NCBI RefSeq assembly: GCF_000168975.1
Contig: NZ_AAUW01000025.1
Span: 40,658-104,657 of the forward strand
Source of the DNA: Roseibium aggregatum IAM 12614
Lineage (GTDB): Bacteria; Pseudomonadota; Alphaproteobacteria; Rhizobiales; Stappiaceae
Reading direction: 5' to 3'
Length of the DNA: 64,000 nt
Part shown: piece by piece, positions 25,646 through 36,354 of the stretch
Layout of the letters: every line of letters begins with the position of its first letter
Position numbering within the stretch: the first letter of the stretch is position 1
Notes under the pieces: model-generated
Databases searched by the model: none
Seen by the model: the letters and a program-made list of their open reading frames with translations, nothing else
What the model was told of the DNA's origin: nothing
Translations under genes and position numbers: made by a program

Positions 25646-25674
25646 CAGGGGCCGAGGGCACGAGCCGGCCCCTG
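25646..25674 (-). terminator. hairpin terminator after the TIM-barrel gene
   Basis: A perfect 9-base-pair stem (CAGGGGCCG / CGGCCCCTG) with an 11-base loop lies 10 bases after the stop of the gene at 25685. The following T content is poor, so termination may be partial. Confidence 0.55.
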
Positions 25675-25684
25675 AGTGGTCCCG

Positions 25685-26740
25685 TTACCCGATCCCCAAC
25701 ATCTTCCGGTTGGCTGCCTCATCACTACCGCCATCGGCAAAATCATCAAAGGCCTTTTCGGTGACGCGAATGATGTGCGCCTTCACGAAGTCCGCGCCTT
25801 CACGGGCACCGTCTTCAGGGTGCTTCAGGCAGCATTCCCACTCGACCACGGCCCAGCCGTCGAAGTCATTCGCGGCCATCTTGGAAAAGACGGCGCCGAA
25901 ATCGACCTGGCCGTCGCCCAGGGACCGGAAGCGGCCGGCACGGTCGACCCAGGACTGGTAACCGCCGTAAACGCCCTGGCGTCCTGTCGGATTGAACTCG
26001 GCATCCTTGACGTGGAACATGCCGATCCGGTCCTTGTAGATGTCGATGTTGTCGAGATAGTCGAGGCATTGCAGCACGTAGTGGGACGGGTCGTAGAGCA
26101 TCTTGCAGCGCTCATGATCGTTGACGCGCTCCAGGAACATTTCGAAGGTGATGCCGTCGTGCAGGTCTTCGCCCGGGTGGATTTCATAGCAGACATCAAC
26201 CCCCATTTCCTCGGCATAGTCGAGGATCGGGCGCCAGCGTCTGGCAAGTTCATCAAAAGCTGTTTCGATCAGGCCGGCAGGCCGCTGCGGCCACGGATAG
26301 ACATAGGGCCAGGCAAGCGCGCCCGAAAAGGTCGCGTGGGCCGTAATGCCGAGATTGCGGCTGGCGGCCAGTGCCAGTTTCACCTGGTCGACGGCCCAGG
26401 CCTGCCGGGCAGCCGGATTGCCATGGACGTGCGGTGCGGCAAAGCCGTCGAAAGCCGTGTCATAGGCCGGATGCACGGCAACGAGCTGGCCCTGAAGGTG
26501 GGTGGAGAGCTCGGTGATCTCGACGCCGTTCTCGCGCGCCGTCCCGATGAATTCGTCGCAATAGGTCTTGGAGCTGGCCGCTTTTTCAAGGTCGATGAGC
26601 CTGCTGTCCCAACTGGGTACCTGAACGCCGAGATAGCCGCAGTCCGCGGCCCATTTGGTGATCGAGGCCCAGGAATTGAACGGCGCTTCGTCCCCGGCAA
26701 ACTGGGCGAGAAACAACGCCGGGCCCTTGATGGTTTTCAT
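25685..26740 (-). CDS. TIM-barrel sugar phosphate isomerase/epimerase family protein
   Basis: The 351-residue protein belongs to the xylose-isomerase-like TIM-barrel family (AP endonuclease 2 superfamily; IolE/IolI relatives). Metal-binding candidates lie in ITELSTHLQGQLVAVHPAYD, VCYEIHPGEDLHDG, KMLYDPSHYVLQCLDYLDNI and MFHVKDAEF (E, D, H and H/E side chains). It likely isomerises or dehydrates a keto-sugar made by the Gfo/Idh dehydrogenase; this pairing recurs in inositol and 3-keto-glycoside pathways. It is the last gene of the importer operon, 90 bases after the binding-protein gene. The exact reaction is unknown. Confidence 0.85.
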   Translation of the reverse strand: MKTIKGPALFLAQFAGDEAPFNSWASITKWAADCGYLGVQVPSWDSRLIDLEKAASSKTYCDEFIGTARENGVEITELSTHLQGQLVAVHPAYDTAFDGFAAPHVHGNPAARQAWAVDQVKLALAASRNLGITAHATFSGALAWPYVYPWPQRPAGLIETAFDELARRWRPILDYAEEMGVDVCYEIHPGEDLHDGITFEMFLERVNDHERCKMLYDPSHYVLQCLDYLDNIDIYKDRIGMFHVKDAEFNPTGRQGVYGGYQSWVDRAGRFRSLGDGQVDFGAVFSKMAANDFDGWAVVEWECCLKHPEDGAREGADFVKAHIIRVTEKAFDDFADGGSDEAANRKMLGIG

Positions 26741-26781
26741 GACAATCTCCAGAAATCGGGGAAGGTGAGTTGAGGCGGGAA

Positions 26782-26814
26782 GGGCCGGGGTCCCATCGCG
26801 AAAGACCCCGGCCC
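26782..26814 (-). promoter_or_regulatory. hairpin after the sugar-binding-protein gene
   Basis: A perfect 11-base-pair stem, GGGCCGGGGTC with GACCCCGGCCC, and an 11-base loop, 16 bases after the stop of the binding-protein gene at 26831. No T-run follows on the minus strand. Confidence 0.65.
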
Positions 26815-26830
26815 GCTACGTCCCGATGCC

Positions 26831-27787
26831 TTAGAACGGCGAATCCGGGAAGTAGTAGTTTTCAGCATTCTCCGGCGTGATCAGCGTCGCGCCCAGAATG
26901 TAGCGGCCGGCAACCGGACCGTTGGACTTGAAGGCCGCAACCGTCTGGTCCATGGCGGTGGCGATCATCGCCGGCGGATAGAGAACATCGACCGGGATCA
27001 GCGTTTCGCCGTCCATGATGGCCTTGATGGTTTCCTTCATGCCGGCACCGCCCACGACGAACATGCCGTCGCCGTCACGTCCGGCCTGTTTCAGAGCGGC
27101 AACCACGCCAATGGCGATGTCGTCGTCCTGAGCCCAGACCGCGTCGATGTCCGGGAAGCGGGACAGGAAGTCCTGCATCACTTCAAAGCCGTCGTCGCGG
27201 TTCCAGTTCGCGTGCTTGTGGTCGAGCACGTTGATGCCGGAGCCTTCGATCTCGGCCATGAACGCGTCGAAGCGCTCATTGTCGATGACCGTCGGAATGC
27301 CGCGCAGGATGACGATGTTGTCGCCTTCCTTCAGACGGGTCTTCATGTACTGGGCGGAAACACGGCCCAGTTCCGGGTTGTTGCCGGCCACATAAAGATC
27401 TTCGATGCCCGGCTGGCTGAGGCCGCGGTCAACGACCGTGATCCATGCGCCTGACTTCTTGACGTTCAGCACCGGGTCGGTCAGCGGTTCGGATTCGAAC
27501 GGCAGAACCACCAGGGCGTCGATCTGGTGAACGGAGACGAGATCTTCCAGGGCGCTTGCCTGGGCTTCCGGATCCGGCGAGTTCACCAGGATCAGATCGA
27601 CATCCGGATAAAGCGCCTCAAGACGCTTTTCCGCCTGTTCCGCATGCCAGTTCATGCCGGCTGCCCAGGCATGGGTCGGGGTCGGATAGCTGACGCCGAT
27701 CTTGATCTTTTCCTGCGCAACCGCAGCGCCTGCAAAAGCCAGCGCACCGGTTACCGCGATCACTCCCAAAGCTTTCTTCATGAGCAT
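26831..27787 (-). CDS. periplasmic sugar-binding protein of ABC transporter
   Basis: The 318-residue type-I periplasmic binding protein has a signal peptide (MLMKKALGVIAVTGALAFAGAAVAQ). The mature part starts EKIKIGVSYPTPTHAWAAGMNWHAEQ and has QIDALVVLPFESEPLTDPV, VTVVDRGL-like ITVVDRGLSQ, and VWAQDDDIAIGVVAALKQAG, as in ribose/xylitol-type receptors. The THAW...MNWH pattern is seen in a sub-branch whose ligands are poorly known. ATG 27787 sits five bases after AAGGAGG; a second ATG at 27781 is possible. It lies after the permease, an uncommon order. Confidence 0.9.
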   Translation of the reverse strand: MLMKKALGVIAVTGALAFAGAAVAQEKIKIGVSYPTPTHAWAAGMNWHAEQAEKRLEALYPDVDLILVNSPDPEAQASALEDLVSVHQIDALVVLPFESEPLTDPVLNVKKSGAWITVVDRGLSQPGIEDLYVAGNNPELGRVSAQYMKTRLKEGDNIVILRGIPTVIDNERFDAFMAEIEGSGINVLDHKHANWNRDDGFEVMQDFLSRFPDIDAVWAQDDDIAIGVVAALKQAGRDGDGMFVVGGAGMKETIKAIMDGETLIPVDVLYPPAMIATAMDQTVAAFKSNGPVAGRYILGATLITPENAENYYFPDSPF

Positions 27788-27894
27788 TGCTTCCTCCTTC
27801 AATGCTGCCATCTGGACGCACCTCTCCCGTCCGGTGCGATCCGGTCATTAAATTTGGGGACGGGTCCCGGTTCGGTTGAAATCAGCTCAGGGGC

Positions 27895-28913
27895 TTACTT
27901 GCTCTTGCCGAGCTTCCAGTCACTGCGCTGAAGAAACACTGCAACGATGATGATCAGGCCCTGCATGGTTCCATTCAGGTAGTTCGAGATCACATCGGTG
28001 AAGTTCAGAATGTTGCCGATGGTGGTGAGGATCAGCGCGCCCAGAATGGTGCCGCCGATCCGGCCATAGCCACCTTTCAGAACCGTACCGCCGATGATCA
28101 CCGCGGCAATCGCCTCAAGTTCCCACAACACACCGGTGGAGGCAGAGGCCGAGCCGAGGCGGGGAACGTAGATGATGGTGGCAAAGGAAACGCACAGACC
28201 CTGGATGACATAGGTAAGCGTCTTCACCCGGTCCACGTTGATCGCCGAGTATCTGGCGACGGCTTCATTCGAGCCGATGGCCGTGCAATAGCGGCCGAAC
28301 GCGGTGCGGTTCAACAGCAGCCAGCCGCAGATGGCAACCGCTATGAACACCCAGACAGGGAAGGGCAGGCCCAGAAACGTGTCGTAATAGACGGGCCGGT
28401 AGGTTCCACGGATATCGAAGTTGAGCGACAGGGTGCCGCCATCGGCGAAATAGGTCACCAGCGAGCGGTAGATGCCCATGGTGCCGAGTGTCACGATGAA
28501 GGCTTCGATCTTGCCCTTTGTCGTCAGGGCACCGTTCACCCAGCCGGCGCCGATGCCGAGCACGATGGCAAGGCCGCAGCCGAGCAGGACCGTTGGAACC
28601 CCGCTGCCCATGGTCTCTACCGCATTGTTCATGATGATGATCATGACACCGGAAATGGCCGCTGCCATGGACCCGACCGAGAGATCGATGCCGCCTGCCG
28701 TGATGACGAAGGTCGCCCCGACCGCGATGATGCCGATGAAGGCGGAACGCGTCAGCAGGTTGGTCAGGTTGCCTTCGCTGACGAAGGCAGGGTTGAGCAG
28801 AAAGCCGATGATGCACAGGATCAAAAGCGCAACTGCAGGGCCGATTGTCTTGAAGTCTATGGAAGACCGTTTGGCCGGCTTGGCCGCTGTATCGTCAGAC
28901 GCGGTCATCATGG

Positions 28914-28917
<4 letters not shown>
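27895..28917 (-). CDS. sugar ABC transporter permease (RbsC family)
   Basis: A 340-residue membrane protein with repeated hydrophobic helices and the family motif ITAGGIDLSVGSMAAAISGVMIIIM, followed by TKGKIEAFIVTLGTMGIYRSLVTYFADGG and LEAIAAVIIGGTVLKGGYGRIGG. Three starts compete. TTG 28917 is seven bases from GGGAGG and overlaps the ATPase stop; ATG 28911 or 28908 lie further away. The TTG is favoured by spacing. It is the sole permease and probably forms a homodimer. Confidence 0.92.
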
Positions 28918-30437
<1,520 letters not shown>

Positions 30438-30492
30438 TCTTTTTCCTCCCAAGGCGCCAGAGCATTCTCCCTCTCAAGCGCCATTCGTCTCA

Positions 30493-30549
30493 TGTAAACG
30501 TTTTCATGGATCGTGTAAACCTTTACATTGGGCGCTGTAAACCTTTTCA
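30493..30549. promoter_or_regulatory. three phased LacI-type operators
   Basis: Three 14-base dyads occur in a row: TGTAAACGTTTTCA (30493-30506), TGTAAACCTTTACA (30514-30527) and TGTAAACCTTTTCA (30536-30549). Start-to-start distances are 21 and 22 bases, two helical turns, so all three face the same side of the DNA. They lie 56 bases before the ATPase gene start and 91 before the LacI gene start. Confidence 0.8.
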
Positions 30550-30639
30550 TCGTGTGCATTGCGTTCTATACAGCGTAGATGGCGTTGCGATTCATGGACT
30601 TATCCGAAGGCCGCACCGCAGCATGTCTGGAAACGGGAA

Positions 30640-31674
30640 ATGAGCGAACCGGGCGAGCGGCCGGCGACCATTGAAGATGTAGCGAAACTGGCGGGCGTTT
30701 CCATCGCGACCGTCAGCAGGGCCTTGCGTTCGCCGGAGAAGGTTGCCGAGAGCACACGCAAGAAGGTTACCGCCGCCATTGCCCGGACCGGCTACACCGC
30801 CAACGCCATGGCGCAGAACCTGCGCATGCAACGCTCGCAGATGGTGCTGGTTCTGGCGTCTTCCATCGCAGATCCCAATTTCGCCGGCATTCTGACAGGG
30901 CTGGAAAAGGCGGCAAACGACCGTGGTTACGGTGTTCTCATTGGCAACACGGAAGGCACAACCGGGCTGGAGCAGAATTACCTGCGGTTCCTGTCGACAG
31001 GCATGGCCGACGGACTGGTGCTGCTGACAGGGCATATTCCGGTTGCCGGGCAGCCGCAGACGCCGCTCACGAACCTGCCGCCGATCGTTGCGACGGAGCG
31101 TCCGGTCTCGAACCCGGAAATCAGCTATGTCGGGGTGGATGATGTCGCGGCTTCCAAAGTCGCGACCGAATACCTGATCTCGCTTGGGCACCGGCGGATC
31201 ACCTTTATTTCCGGCGGGCCGGCCGACATCCGCAGCGATCTGCGCCATTCGGGCTACTTGCAAGGCTTGAAAGAATCGCCCGAGGCATTGCGGGACTGGC
31301 GGGTGGAGGGCGACGGCTCCAGCGAGAGCGGGCGCGCAGCCGTTGAGCGGCTGTTCATCAAGGACGATCTGCCGACCGCCTTTTTCTGTTTCAACGACAA
31401 CACCGCCATCGGCGTGATCTCCGCGCTGCAACTGCGCGGCTACCGTGTGCCGGAGGACTTCTCCGTTCTCGGCTTTGACGACATTCCCTTTGCCAACAAT
31501 TTCACGCCCGGTCTGACGACAATCCGCCAGCCCCGCCAGCATATCGGCGAAAAGGCCATGACGATCCTTCTGGACCGCCTGGCGAACCGGTCGCTGGAAA
31601 CACAGACCCATCTGCTCCACGGCGATCTGATCGTTCGCGAGAGCTGCGGTGGGATATCCCGCAAGCTGAAGTGA
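30640..31674 (+). CDS. LacI family transcriptional regulator
   Basis: The 344-residue protein begins with a classic LacI headpiece: ATIEDVAKLAGVSIATVSRALRSPEKVAESTRKKVTAAI (about 8-46) with hinge TANAMAQNLRMQRSQ, then a periplasmic-binding-like effector domain to the end. The recognition helix residues V-S-I-A-T-V-S-R are typical. It is divergent from the sugar importer and should repress it through the three TGTAAAC operators, probably released by the imported sugar or a product. ATG 30640 is chosen because the motif begins eight residues later; a frame open to 30559 exists. Confidence 0.92.
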   Translation: MSEPGERPATIEDVAKLAGVSIATVSRALRSPEKVAESTRKKVTAAIARTGYTANAMAQNLRMQRSQMVLVLASSIADPNFAGILTGLEKAANDRGYGVLIGNTEGTTGLEQNYLRFLSTGMADGLVLLTGHIPVAGQPQTPLTNLPPIVATERPVSNPEISYVGVDDVAASKVATEYLISLGHRRITFISGGPADIRSDLRHSGYLQGLKESPEALRDWRVEGDGSSESGRAAVERLFIKDDLPTAFFCFNDNTAIGVISALQLRGYRVPEDFSVLGFDDIPFANNFTPGLTTIRQPRQHIGEKAMTILLDRLANRSLETQTHLLHGDLIVRESCGGISRKLK

Positions 31675-31843
31675 CGACCTGCAACTGATGAATTTGGTGC
31701 ACTCGTTCAGCGCTGCCCTGTTTGAGAAGGGGAAGGGGCGAGGATCCACCACGCGGGCACATTCAAACCAGTTGTTCCGAACGCCAGACGCTGCAGAACA
31801 TTGCCAACTTTGGCGTCGCGAGCGTGCTCAGCCGCGTCGGCGT

Positions 31844-32398
31844 TTACCCGCCTTGCCAGGTCTTTATGGCCTCGACCGGGTAAACCAGCATCAGCACGTT
31901 CAGCGTTAGATTGTCTCTGATTACCCAGAGCGCCAGCAGTTCAAAGGCAATCCCGACCAGAACCGTCACCCAGACGGGCATACGCCAGGCAAAAAAGAAG
32001 CCTGCGAGCATCCAGAGAATATCGAAGACGGAATTCAGCACGCTGTCGCCGGTGTAGCCCGCCGCGATGGTGGCTTCGCGGTACCGGTCGATGATCCAGG
32101 GGCTGTTCTCGACAATTTCCCACGCAGCCTCGATAAAGATCGCGCCAAGCGCCCGCTCACCCACGGAACTGCGTCTGAAGATCAGCCACAAGAACAGATA
32201 GAACAGGAAGCCGTGGATGATATGTGAGGGCGTGTACCAGTCGGAAATATGTTGCGAGGAACCGGCGACATCGCTGGCCGGTGTCCACAAAAGAACATAG
32301 CCGCAATCACAGATCGGGATTCGCCCCATGGCCAAAAGAATGGCCGCTGTGGCAGCGATCATCACCAGACCGACGATCAGGCATTTGCGTTTGCTCAC
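31844..32398 (-). CDS. UPF0314 / DUF2585 membrane protein
   Basis: The 184-residue protein has about four to five membrane helices (LIVGLVMIAATAAILLAMG, GFLFYLFLWLIF, LWMLAGFFFAWRMPVWVTVLVGIAFELLALWVI) and the DUF2585 core CDCGYVLLWTPASDVAGSSQHISDWYTPSHIIHGF and EAAWEIVENSPWIIDRYREATIAAGYTGDSVLNS. The family is alphaproteobacterial and of unknown function; the polar conserved blocks next to helices suggest an enzyme or channel in the inner membrane. It is a lone minus-strand gene between the LacI regulator and prfC. Confidence 0.88.
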   Translation of the reverse strand: MSKRKCLIVGLVMIAATAAILLAMGRIPICDCGYVLLWTPASDVAGSSQHISDWYTPSHIIHGFLFYLFLWLIFRRSSVGERALGAIFIEAAWEIVENSPWIIDRYREATIAAGYTGDSVLNSVFDILWMLAGFFFAWRMPVWVTVLVGIAFELLALWVIRDNLTLNVLMLVYPVEAIKTWQGG

Positions 32399-32576
32399 GG
32401 GCTCTCCTCGGACCGTCGGGGCAGATTGGCGATTCTCTACTGGAAATCTTCAAGATTTCTCTCTATGACCTTCCGCCAACGAAACATCAATCCGTCCGGC
32501 TCTGAGTGGAAGGTTGCGCCCCGGTTTTTCCGGCGCGTTCGCGCGGCCCCGCCGGATTTGGGATCAGGAGATCTTC

Positions 32577-34178
32577 ATGACTGGCCTCAACGGCACGGCG
32601 CCCTATCAGTCCCGGCGCACCTTTGCGATCATTTCTCACCCGGATGCCGGTAAGACGACCTTGACCGAAAAGCTGCTGCTGTCGGGCGGCGCGATCCGGG
32701 CGGCGGGCCAAGTGCGCGCTCGCGGCGAACGCCGCCGCGCAAGGTCCGACTGGATGAAGATCGAGCAGGAACGCGGCATTTCCGTCTCATCCTCCGTCAT
32801 GACGTTCGAGCGCAAGGGCATCGTTTACAATCTGCTCGACACGCCGGGCCACGAAGACTTCTCCGAGGATACCTATCGCACGCTGACTGCCGTCGATGCG
32901 GCCATCATGGTCATCGATGCCGCCAAGGGTATTGAAACCCAGACCCGCAAGCTGTTCGAAGTCTGCCGCCTTCGCGACATTCCGATTATCACCTTCGTCA
33001 ACAAGATCGACCGTGAAGGCCGTCATGCGCTGGAAATCCTGGACGAGGTGCAGGAGGCTCTGGCGCTCGACGTGTCTCCGCAGACCTGGCCCGTCGGCAT
33101 GGGCTCGGACTTCTTCGGCGTCTATGACTGGCAGAAGAAGAAGTTTCACACCTCCAGCGGCGAGCGCGGCGGTGCCTACACCCAGACGAAAGACGTTTCC
33201 GGCCTCGACGACGAGATTCTCACCGGCACGGTGTTTGACCGGATCATGGATGAACTGACCGAGAACGTCGAACTGGGGGCCGAAGGCTACGCCGAATTCG
33301 ACAGGGAAAGCTTCCTGGAGGGGCACTTGACGCCGGTGTTCTTCGGCTCGGCCCTGCGCGACTACGGCATCGAGGAAGTGCTCGATTTCATCGCCGACTT
33401 CGCTCCGCCGCCGCACTCCCAGCCGGCCACCGGTGGACGCACCATCATGCCGCAGGAAGACAAGGTCACCGGCTTCGTCTTCAAGGTGCAGGCCAACATG
33501 GACCCCAAGCACCGCGACCGCATTGCCTTCGTGCGCCTATGCTCCGGCACCTTCAAGCGTGGCATGAAGCTGAAACACGTGCGCGCCGACAAGCAGATTG
33601 CCGTTTCCGCGCCGATCTTCTTCTTTGCCGAGGAACGCGAAATCGCCGATCTTGCCTATCCGGGCGACGTCATCGGTGTGCCCAACCATGGCCAGTTGCG
33701 CGTCGGCGATACCCTCACCGAAGGCGAGAACATTCACGTCACCGGCCTGCCGGCCTTCGCACCGGAAATCCTGCGCCGCGTGCGCCTGTCCGACACCATG
33801 CGTGTCAAGCAGATGCGCCAGGGTCTTCAGGATCTGGCGGAAGAAGGTCTTGTGCAGATCTTCAAGCCGGATCTCGGCTCAAACTGGATTGTTGGCGTGG
33901 TCGGAGCACTGCAGCTCGATGTCGTGGTCGACCGGCTCAAGGCGGAATACGGCACGGAAATCGGCTTTGAAGCCGTGCCCTATACCACCGCTCGCTGGAT
34001 CGAAACCGACAGCCAGACCTTGCAGAAGATGCTGGAAGGCCACCGCATGTCGATTGCCAACGACCGGGACGACAAGCCGGTGTTCCTGTTCAAGAACGCC
34101 TGGGAGATCGGTCATGTCACCGAAAAATTCCCGGACGTGAAATTCCGCGAAACGCGAGAGATCGTCTACGAGGCGTAA
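32577..34178 (+). CDS. prfC: peptide chain release factor 3
   Basis: The 533-residue GTPase has the RF3 sequence: FAIISHPDAGKTTLTEKLLL (G1), GISVSSSVMTFE (G2), LLDTPGHEDFSEDTYRTL (G3) and FVNKIDREGRHALEILDEVQ (G4), followed by the RF3-specific domains ending FKNAWEIGHVTEKFPDVKF. RF3 removes RF1/RF2 from the ribosome after peptide release. ATG 32577 has CAGGAGATCTTC upstream. The 178 bases in front include a GC-rich hairpin with a TTCG loop (about 32531-32547), part of the leader. Confidence 0.96.
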   Translation: MTGLNGTAPYQSRRTFAIISHPDAGKTTLTEKLLLSGGAIRAAGQVRARGERRRARSDWMKIEQERGISVSSSVMTFERKGIVYNLLDTPGHEDFSEDTYRTLTAVDAAIMVIDAAKGIETQTRKLFEVCRLRDIPIITFVNKIDREGRHALEILDEVQEALALDVSPQTWPVGMGSDFFGVYDWQKKKFHTSSGERGGAYTQTKDVSGLDDEILTGTVFDRIMDELTENVELGAEGYAEFDRESFLEGHLTPVFFGSALRDYGIEEVLDFIADFAPPPHSQPATGGRTIMPQEDKVTGFVFKVQANMDPKHRDRIAFVRLCSGTFKRGMKLKHVRADKQIAVSAPIFFFAEEREIADLAYPGDVIGVPNHGQLRVGDTLTEGENIHVTGLPAFAPEILRRVRLSDTMRVKQMRQGLQDLAEEGLVQIFKPDLGSNWIVGVVGALQLDVVVDRLKAEYGTEIGFEAVPYTTARWIETDSQTLQKMLEGHRMSIANDRDDKPVFLFKNAWEIGHVTEKFPDVKFRETREIVYEA

Positions 34179-34585
34179 TCCGGATTATCGCGCACGATAA
34201 TATGTCCGTTCTTTGCGCGTTTTCTGGCTCCTGTGGTCTGCAGGGGCTTCAGGGCAGAAGGCCAGGGGGGCAAAAGGGTATGGGACCAAACCCTCCTGAC
34301 CGCTCGGAAGATGCCGGGACGTTTGTTCACAAGAGAAACGAATTGGGATTACGCAAAGGCTCCTCGGACAATTACGAATAGAGCAAAGATCTTTTCACAT
34401 AAATACATTGTAAATTGTAGGGATGGGCGCATTCGCCGTTCCCTAGCAGCCTGATAGACCTCTAAGTATTGATTTTAAACAATATTTCTTCGGTTGATCG
34501 CGCGCGAAGGCTTGTCTAGGATATTTGAAGCTGCCGAAATACTGACAATTCCAACGGTAATGCAGCTAAGAGAGCGAACGAGCAA
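34179..34585. other. intergenic region between prfC and the diguanylate cyclase gene
   Basis: No supported gene. A 7-base-pair dyad ATTATCG-CGCA-CGATAAT (34184-34201) follows the prfC stop and could end transcription weakly. The stretch from about 34370 to 34500 is AT-rich and is the likely promoter region of the diguanylate cyclase gene. Confidence 0.45.
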
Positions 34586-36058
34586 GTGCGATACAAGCCT
34601 CCTATCGGGCATGGTTCGCCGCCGCTTCAGAAAGCCAAGGGTGAAGCGCAAGCGGTAGAAATCCGCCGTCTGTCCAAGCCTTTCTGGGTAACCGTGTTCA
34701 TCAGCGCGGTCAGCCTGATGGTTTTTGTGTCGTTTCTCTCCTGGATGCTTGATCGTCACTCCATCCGGTCGTCGGAAGATATTTTCACGGCCACGCTTGG
34801 CGACCGCGCCGATCATCTGGCGGATATCACGCTTGAATACGGCTATTGGAACGACGCGGTCGATAACCTTGTCGAAACTCTGGATCTCACCTGGGTTCGC
34901 GAGATCTTCGTCGACTACATGCAGGAAGAGTTGCACATCGAGGGCATTCATCTGTTCGATGGCAACAACCAGCCCAAGGTTCACGTCGTTGAAGGCAAGA
35001 TTGCCGACGTGGATCTCCATAGCCGCTACGGGCCTTCGATGAGCGTGCTGATTGCCGATGCCCGCAACACGCCGAAGGACGAGGCGCCGGTTCCTGCGAC
35101 AGGGCTGGTTGGTACTCTTGAGAAGCTCTATCTCGCCAGCGCTGTTTTGCTAACCTCCTACAAGGAGGACAATGAAACCAGCACCGATCACGTGCTGGTT
35201 TTCGCGCGGCCGGTCAATGCCTTGCTCCTGGCTGAGATGGCTGAGAAATATCACCTGCCCGGTCTGGGACTTTCTGGTTTTCCGCCGGCCTTTTGGCAGG
35301 CAGGGTTCGACGTTGAGACTGTCGACAGGCGGCATCTCGGGTTTTTCGTGTGGAACCCCGAACTTGCCGGGTTCCGGATATTGCCACTGCTCGCCATCGG
35401 GGTGCTGGTGGTCTATCTCGGCATGTTCTTCTCGGCGCGCACGTTTTTCCACCGCGCGGCGGAAACGGTCCGGGCACTTGCGCAAGCCAAGCACCAGGCA
35501 GAAAAGGTCAAGGACCTGCTGGCCAATCAGGTCAGAAGCGACCCTCTGACGGGGCTTGGCAACAGGCGCCTCCTGGATGAGAAGCTTGCGCTGTTACAGG
35601 ACGTCAAGCCTTTGGCGGACGGTCACGCGTTGCTCTACGTCGACCTCGACCGGTTCAAGGACATAAACGATACCTACGGACATGAAACCGGAGATGTCGT
35701 GCTGCTCTATGTTGCGGAAGCTTTGACGGGGCTTGCCAACGTGGACGATACGGTCGTGCGGCTGGGGGGAGACGAATTCGTGATCGTGTTCGGGAGGGCG
35801 CGGCGGGAGCGGGTGCTTTCGACAAGCCGCGCGATCGTGGAGCAGCTCAGCCGGCCGGTGAACCTGGATGGGGCCACCTATACGTTCGGGGCCAGTGTCG
35901 GTGTTGCCTTTTCCGAAAAGCCGTCGGAACTGCTGCGCAAGGCCGACGTCGCGCTATACTCGGCAAAACGGCGGGGCAGGGCACAGGTTGCGGTCTACTC
36001 CGCCGACCTTCTGGATTTCCGGAACGTCCCCATTCAATCGGCGGCACAGCCAAGCTGA
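34586..36058 (+). CDS. membrane diguanylate cyclase (CHASE4-like sensor, GGDEF domain)
   Basis: A 490-residue protein with an N-terminal membrane helix (about 32-55), a periplasmic CHASE4-like region (about 60-265, with HLADITLEYGYWNDAVDNLVE), a second helix (ILPLLAIGVLVVYLGMFFSA) and a C-terminal GGDEF domain (about 310-480). The active site is intact: RLGGDEFVIVFG, with DPLTGLGNRRLLDE and YVDLDRFKDINDTYGHETGD. It should make cyclic di-GMP from two GTP. No RXXD inhibitory site is obvious upstream of GGDEF and no EAL domain is present. The GTG start at 34586 is the best available but uncertain. Confidence 0.88.
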   Translation: MRYKPPIGHGSPPLQKAKGEAQAVEIRRLSKPFWVTVFISAVSLMVFVSFLSWMLDRHSIRSSEDIFTATLGDRADHLADITLEYGYWNDAVDNLVETLDLTWVREIFVDYMQEELHIEGIHLFDGNNQPKVHVVEGKIADVDLHSRYGPSMSVLIADARNTPKDEAPVPATGLVGTLEKLYLASAVLLTSYKEDNETSTDHVLVFARPVNALLLAEMAEKYHLPGLGLSGFPPAFWQAGFDVETVDRRHLGFFVWNPELAGFRILPLLAIGVLVVYLGMFFSARTFFHRAAETVRALAQAKHQAEKVKDLLANQVRSDPLTGLGNRRLLDEKLALLQDVKPLADGHALLYVDLDRFKDINDTYGHETGDVVLLYVAEALTGLANVDDTVVRLGGDEFVIVFGRARRERVLSTSRAIVEQLSRPVNLDGATYTFGASVGVAFSEKPSELLRKADVALYSAKRRGRAQVAVYSADLLDFRNVPIQSAAQPS

Positions 36059-36065
36059 CAAAGAA

Positions 36066-36087
36066 AGACCGGCCCTGGGGCCGGTCT
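36066..36087. terminator. bidirectional terminator between the cyclase gene and minE
   Basis: A perfect 9-base-pair stem (AGACCGGCC / GGCCGGTCT) with a CTGG loop sits in the 35-base gap between convergent genes. It can serve both strands, although neither side has a long T-run. Confidence 0.65.
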
Positions 36088-36093
36088 CGCAGG

Positions 36094-36354
36094 TCAGGAT
36101 GCCTTTGCAGACGGCAACTCGATGTCTATGCCGAGCGTTGTGACGTCGCCGGTTCTGTCCATCTCGAGACGGACGGAGTCCGGGTCGATAGCCACACGCT
36201 TTGCAACGACGGCCAGAATGTCTTCCCGCAGACTTGAAATCAGGACCGCGTCGGACCCGTCGTCGGCCCGTTCGTGCGCCAGCAGAATTTGCAGCCGGTT
36301 CTTGGCAACCGAGGCGCTTTCACCTCTTTTGCCAAAGAGGCTCAGGATGTTCAT
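36094..36354 (-). CDS. minE: cell division topological specificity factor MinE
   Basis: The 86-residue protein has the MinE layout: N-terminal amphipathic membrane-binding segment MNILSLFGKR, anti-MinCD segment SVAKNRLQILLAHERADD, and a C-terminal dimer domain (LISSLREDILAVVAKRVAIDPDSVRLEMDRTGDVTTLGIDIELP). It stimulates the MinD ATPase and drives pole-to-pole oscillation. Its start overlaps the minD stop by ATGA. Confidence 0.95.
   Translation of the reverse strand: MNILSLFGKRGESASVAKNRLQILLAHERADDGSDAVLISSLREDILAVVAKRVAIDPDSVRLEMDRTGDVTTLGIDIELPSAKAS

Noticed and set aside
34233..34454. 73-codon frame after prfC
   Set aside because: No ribosome site, atypical composition and partial overlap with an AT-rich promoter-like stretch.
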